From Algoriphagus sp. (GTDB lineage Bacteria > Bacteroidota > Bacteroidia > Cytophagales > Cyclobacteriaceae): 64,000 nt of DNA. The notes under the pieces were generated by a model. That model did not search any database and had not been told where the DNA came from. It saw only the letters and a program-made list of their open reading frames with translations. Position numbers and translations under genes: made by a program. The first letter of the stretch is position 1. The number at the start of each line of letters is the position of its first letter. The DNA lies in assembly GCA_021298245.1 (NCBI GenBank), contig JAJTDZ010000001.1, forward strand, positions 62,001 to 126,000. Direction: 5' to 3'. Shown here in pieces: positions 62,585 to 64,000 of this stretch.

Positions 62585-63631
62585 ATGAAAAAGCGCTATC
62601 CCTTACTCTTAGTATTGTTCCTTTTTATCCTTGTAGGTTGCAGCAGCAGTACACCTACCGAAACGAGTACTCCTACTGCGGACCAGGCCATTCCTGTTAG
62701 CCTTTTTTCGCTACAGCCTTCCGATATGGCTACCACAGTAACTGCAAGTGGAACATTTAGTACCAAAGATGAAACCCTCCTTTCGTTTAAATTGGGGGGA
62801 ATTGTATCTAAGATCCTTGTGGACGAGGGCGATGCTGTAAAATCTGGGCAAGTAGTCGCTACCTTGGATTTGACTGAAATTCAAGCTGGTGTTAGCCAAT
62901 CCAAACTTGCCTATGAGAAAGCTTTACGAGATCATCAGCGTGCAACACGTCTCTATGCGGACTCTGTGGCCACACTTGAGCAGTTTGAAAATTCAAAAAC
63001 TGCACTTGAACTAGCAGAACAACAATTGAATGTGGCAAACTTCAACTTGGCTCAATCCCAAATCCGGGCCACCAAAAATGGATTTGTGTTAAAGAAATTT
63101 GTGAACTCTGGTCAGTTGGTAGCTTCAGGAACTCCCATCTTGCAGATCAATGGCGCAGCATCTGGAATTTGGATGCTAAGGGCGACAGTAAGCGATCAGC
63201 AGTGGAATTCCATTCGTATCGGAGATCAAGCCGAAATCAATTTAGCCTCCTCCTCCAACTGGATACCAGCCAAAGTAACGCTGAAAAGTCAGGCAGCCGA
63301 CCCCATTACAGGTACTTTTTGGGTAGAAATTAGCCCTGAATCCGTCAATGAATTATCCTTGGCTTCAGGCATGTTTGGAAAAGCACGCATTCAACCTAGC
63401 GAGTCAGTACAAGGATGGGAAATTCCTTTTGGCTCTTTATTGGATGCCAATGGAGACAGCGGCTATGTGTTTGTAGCGGAGGGGCAAAAAGCAAAAAAAG
63501 TAAAAGTCCAACTAGGAAAGATTACCCCTACGGTTGTTCAAGTAACCTCAGGTTTGGAAAATTACAAGAGCCTCATAGTGGCTGGTAGCGCCTATTTGTC
63601 CGATGGTTCCATAATTCAAGTGAATAACTGA
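62585..63631 (+). CDS. RND efflux periplasmic adaptor (membrane-fusion lipoprotein)
   Basis: 348 residues with lipobox LVGC (Cys19). HlyD/AcrA layout: lipoyl half (GGIVSKILVDEGDAVKSGQVVATLD), a short helical hairpin (KALRDHQRATRLYADSVATLEQ), second lipoyl half (IRATKNGFVLKKFVNSGQLVASGTPI), then beta-barrel and membrane-proximal parts. It bridges the inner-membrane pump and the outer-membrane channel. It starts 3 bases after the broken tolC, and its stop overlaps the pump's ATG by one base. Confidence 0.92.
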   Translation: MKKRYPLLLVLFLFILVGCSSSTPTETSTPTADQAIPVSLFSLQPSDMATTVTASGTFSTKDETLLSFKLGGIVSKILVDEGDAVKSGQVVATLDLTEIQAGVSQSKLAYEKALRDHQRATRLYADSVATLEQFENSKTALELAEQQLNVANFNLAQSQIRATKNGFVLKKFVNSGQLVASGTPILQINGAASGIWMLRATVSDQQWNSIRIGDQAEINLASSSNWIPAKVTLKSQAADPITGTFWVEISPESVNELSLASGMFGKARIQPSESVQGWEIPFGSLLDANGDSGYVFVAEGQKAKKVKVQLGKITPTVVQVTSGLENYKSLIVAGSAYLSDGSIIQVNN

Positions 63632-64000
63632 TGAAAATCTCTGATTTTGCGGTAAAGAATTACCAGTTTACACTTGTCATTTTTCTTATGACAGTGGTGT
63701 TGGGTCTGACAACTTTTTTAAGTATGCCCCGCAGCGAGGATCCCGTGATCGATTCACCAAGCTTCCCTATTGTAGTCATTTATCCAGGGGCTAGTCCGGA
63801 AGATTTGGAAGAACTGGTGGTGGATCCCTTAGAAAAAACCATCTACGCCCTGGAAAATATTAAGCGCATTGAAACAGAAATAAAAGATGGCGCAGCTATC
63901 CTTTTTGTAGAGTATAATTACAGCGAAGATGTAGAAGAAAAGTACCAGGAATTGATCCGGGAAGTCAATACGCTTCGACCCGAATTGCCCGAAGAAATTT
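63631..64000 (+). CDS. RND-family multidrug efflux pump, N-terminal part (runs off the window)
   Basis: The first 123 codons of an inner-membrane RND permease. MKISDFAVKNYQFTLVIFLMT gives helix 1 (quoted in part), then the porter domain starts with the family sequence MPRSEDPVIDSPSFPIVVIYPGASPEDLEELV (quoted in part) and LEKTIYALENIKRIET. The N-terminus fits the AcrB/MexB/CzcA superfamily, more exactly the efflux branch with SMPRSEDP. It overlaps the adaptor stop (TGATG). The 3' end is outside the window. Confidence 0.92.
   Translation, partial: MKISDFAVKNYQFTLVIFLMTVVLGLTTFLSMPRSEDPVIDSPSFPIVVIYPGASPEDLEELVVDPLEKTIYALENIKRIETEIKDGAAILFVEYNYSEDVEEKYQELIREVNTLRPELPEEI

Overview
The window looks like part of the chromosome of an aerobic Bacteroidota bacterium, most likely order Cytophagales (Cyclobacteriaceae / Algoriphagus-like). 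This is inferred from family content, not from a search. Supporting signs are promoters of the Bacteroidota type (TTTG, about 19 nt, then TAnnTTTG), a type IX secretion sorting domain on a peptidase, Bacteroidota-specific families (DUF6526, DUF2911, DUF6807/PmoA, OmpH lipoprotein) and Tat-exported Gfo/Idh oxidoreductases. I saw no tRNA, rRNA, CRISPR array, IS element or prophage.

Layout. 1-10 kb: end of a membrane protein, a DUF6526 protein, glycerate kinase coupled to a GH20 hexosaminidase fused in frame to an AGCS sodium:amino-acid symporter, a Tat-exported dehydrogenase, a deoxyhypusine-synthase-like protein, an OmpH chaperone and an HDAC-like amidohydrolase. 10-19 kb: a desaturase, tyrS, a TetR regulator, an MDR reductase, and an operon of SDR, ACAD11-type acyl-CoA dehydrogenase, APH-type kinase and 3-hydroxyacyl-CoA dehydrogenase. 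That operon resembles the levulinate / 4-hydroxy-acid pathway. 19-29 kb: trmB and folC follow an envelope cluster of a giant TPR protein, an outer-membrane barrel, a SPOR protein, ExbB, ExbD and a TonB-like protein, with holA upstream. 29-42 kb: TPR, universal stress and GhrA-like proteins; a PIG-L deacetylase / 34-residue membrane protein / SSS symporter operon; a TPR protein and gyrA; an outer-membrane protein with a Cys/His tail. 42-64 kb: rpe, a broken S8 peptidase, a TrpF-like protein, an aldo/keto reductase, a sugar-oxidation cluster (two Gfo/Idh, PmoA-like, ThuA), an operon of three poorly known genes, corA, rfbA, a GH32 enzyme, an NSS transporter with a MetS-like small subunit, and a TetR-controlled RND efflux operon that runs off the end.

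A striking pattern is that five genes (rpe, S8 peptidase, rfbA, the NSS transporter, tolC) each lack a short internal block that is conserved in their families. Three of the losses are in frame and two are with frameshift. The GH20-AGCS fusion could be a sixth product of the same process, or a real two-domain protein whose membrane topology fits well. A common cause, either an assembly fault or a real deletion-prone process, should be tested before any one case is read as biology.

The best candidates for little-described biology are the GH20-AGCS fusion, the Tol-like SPOR/ExbBD/TonB/TPR cluster, the 34-residue partner of the SSS symporter, and the 4-hydroxy-acid operon.
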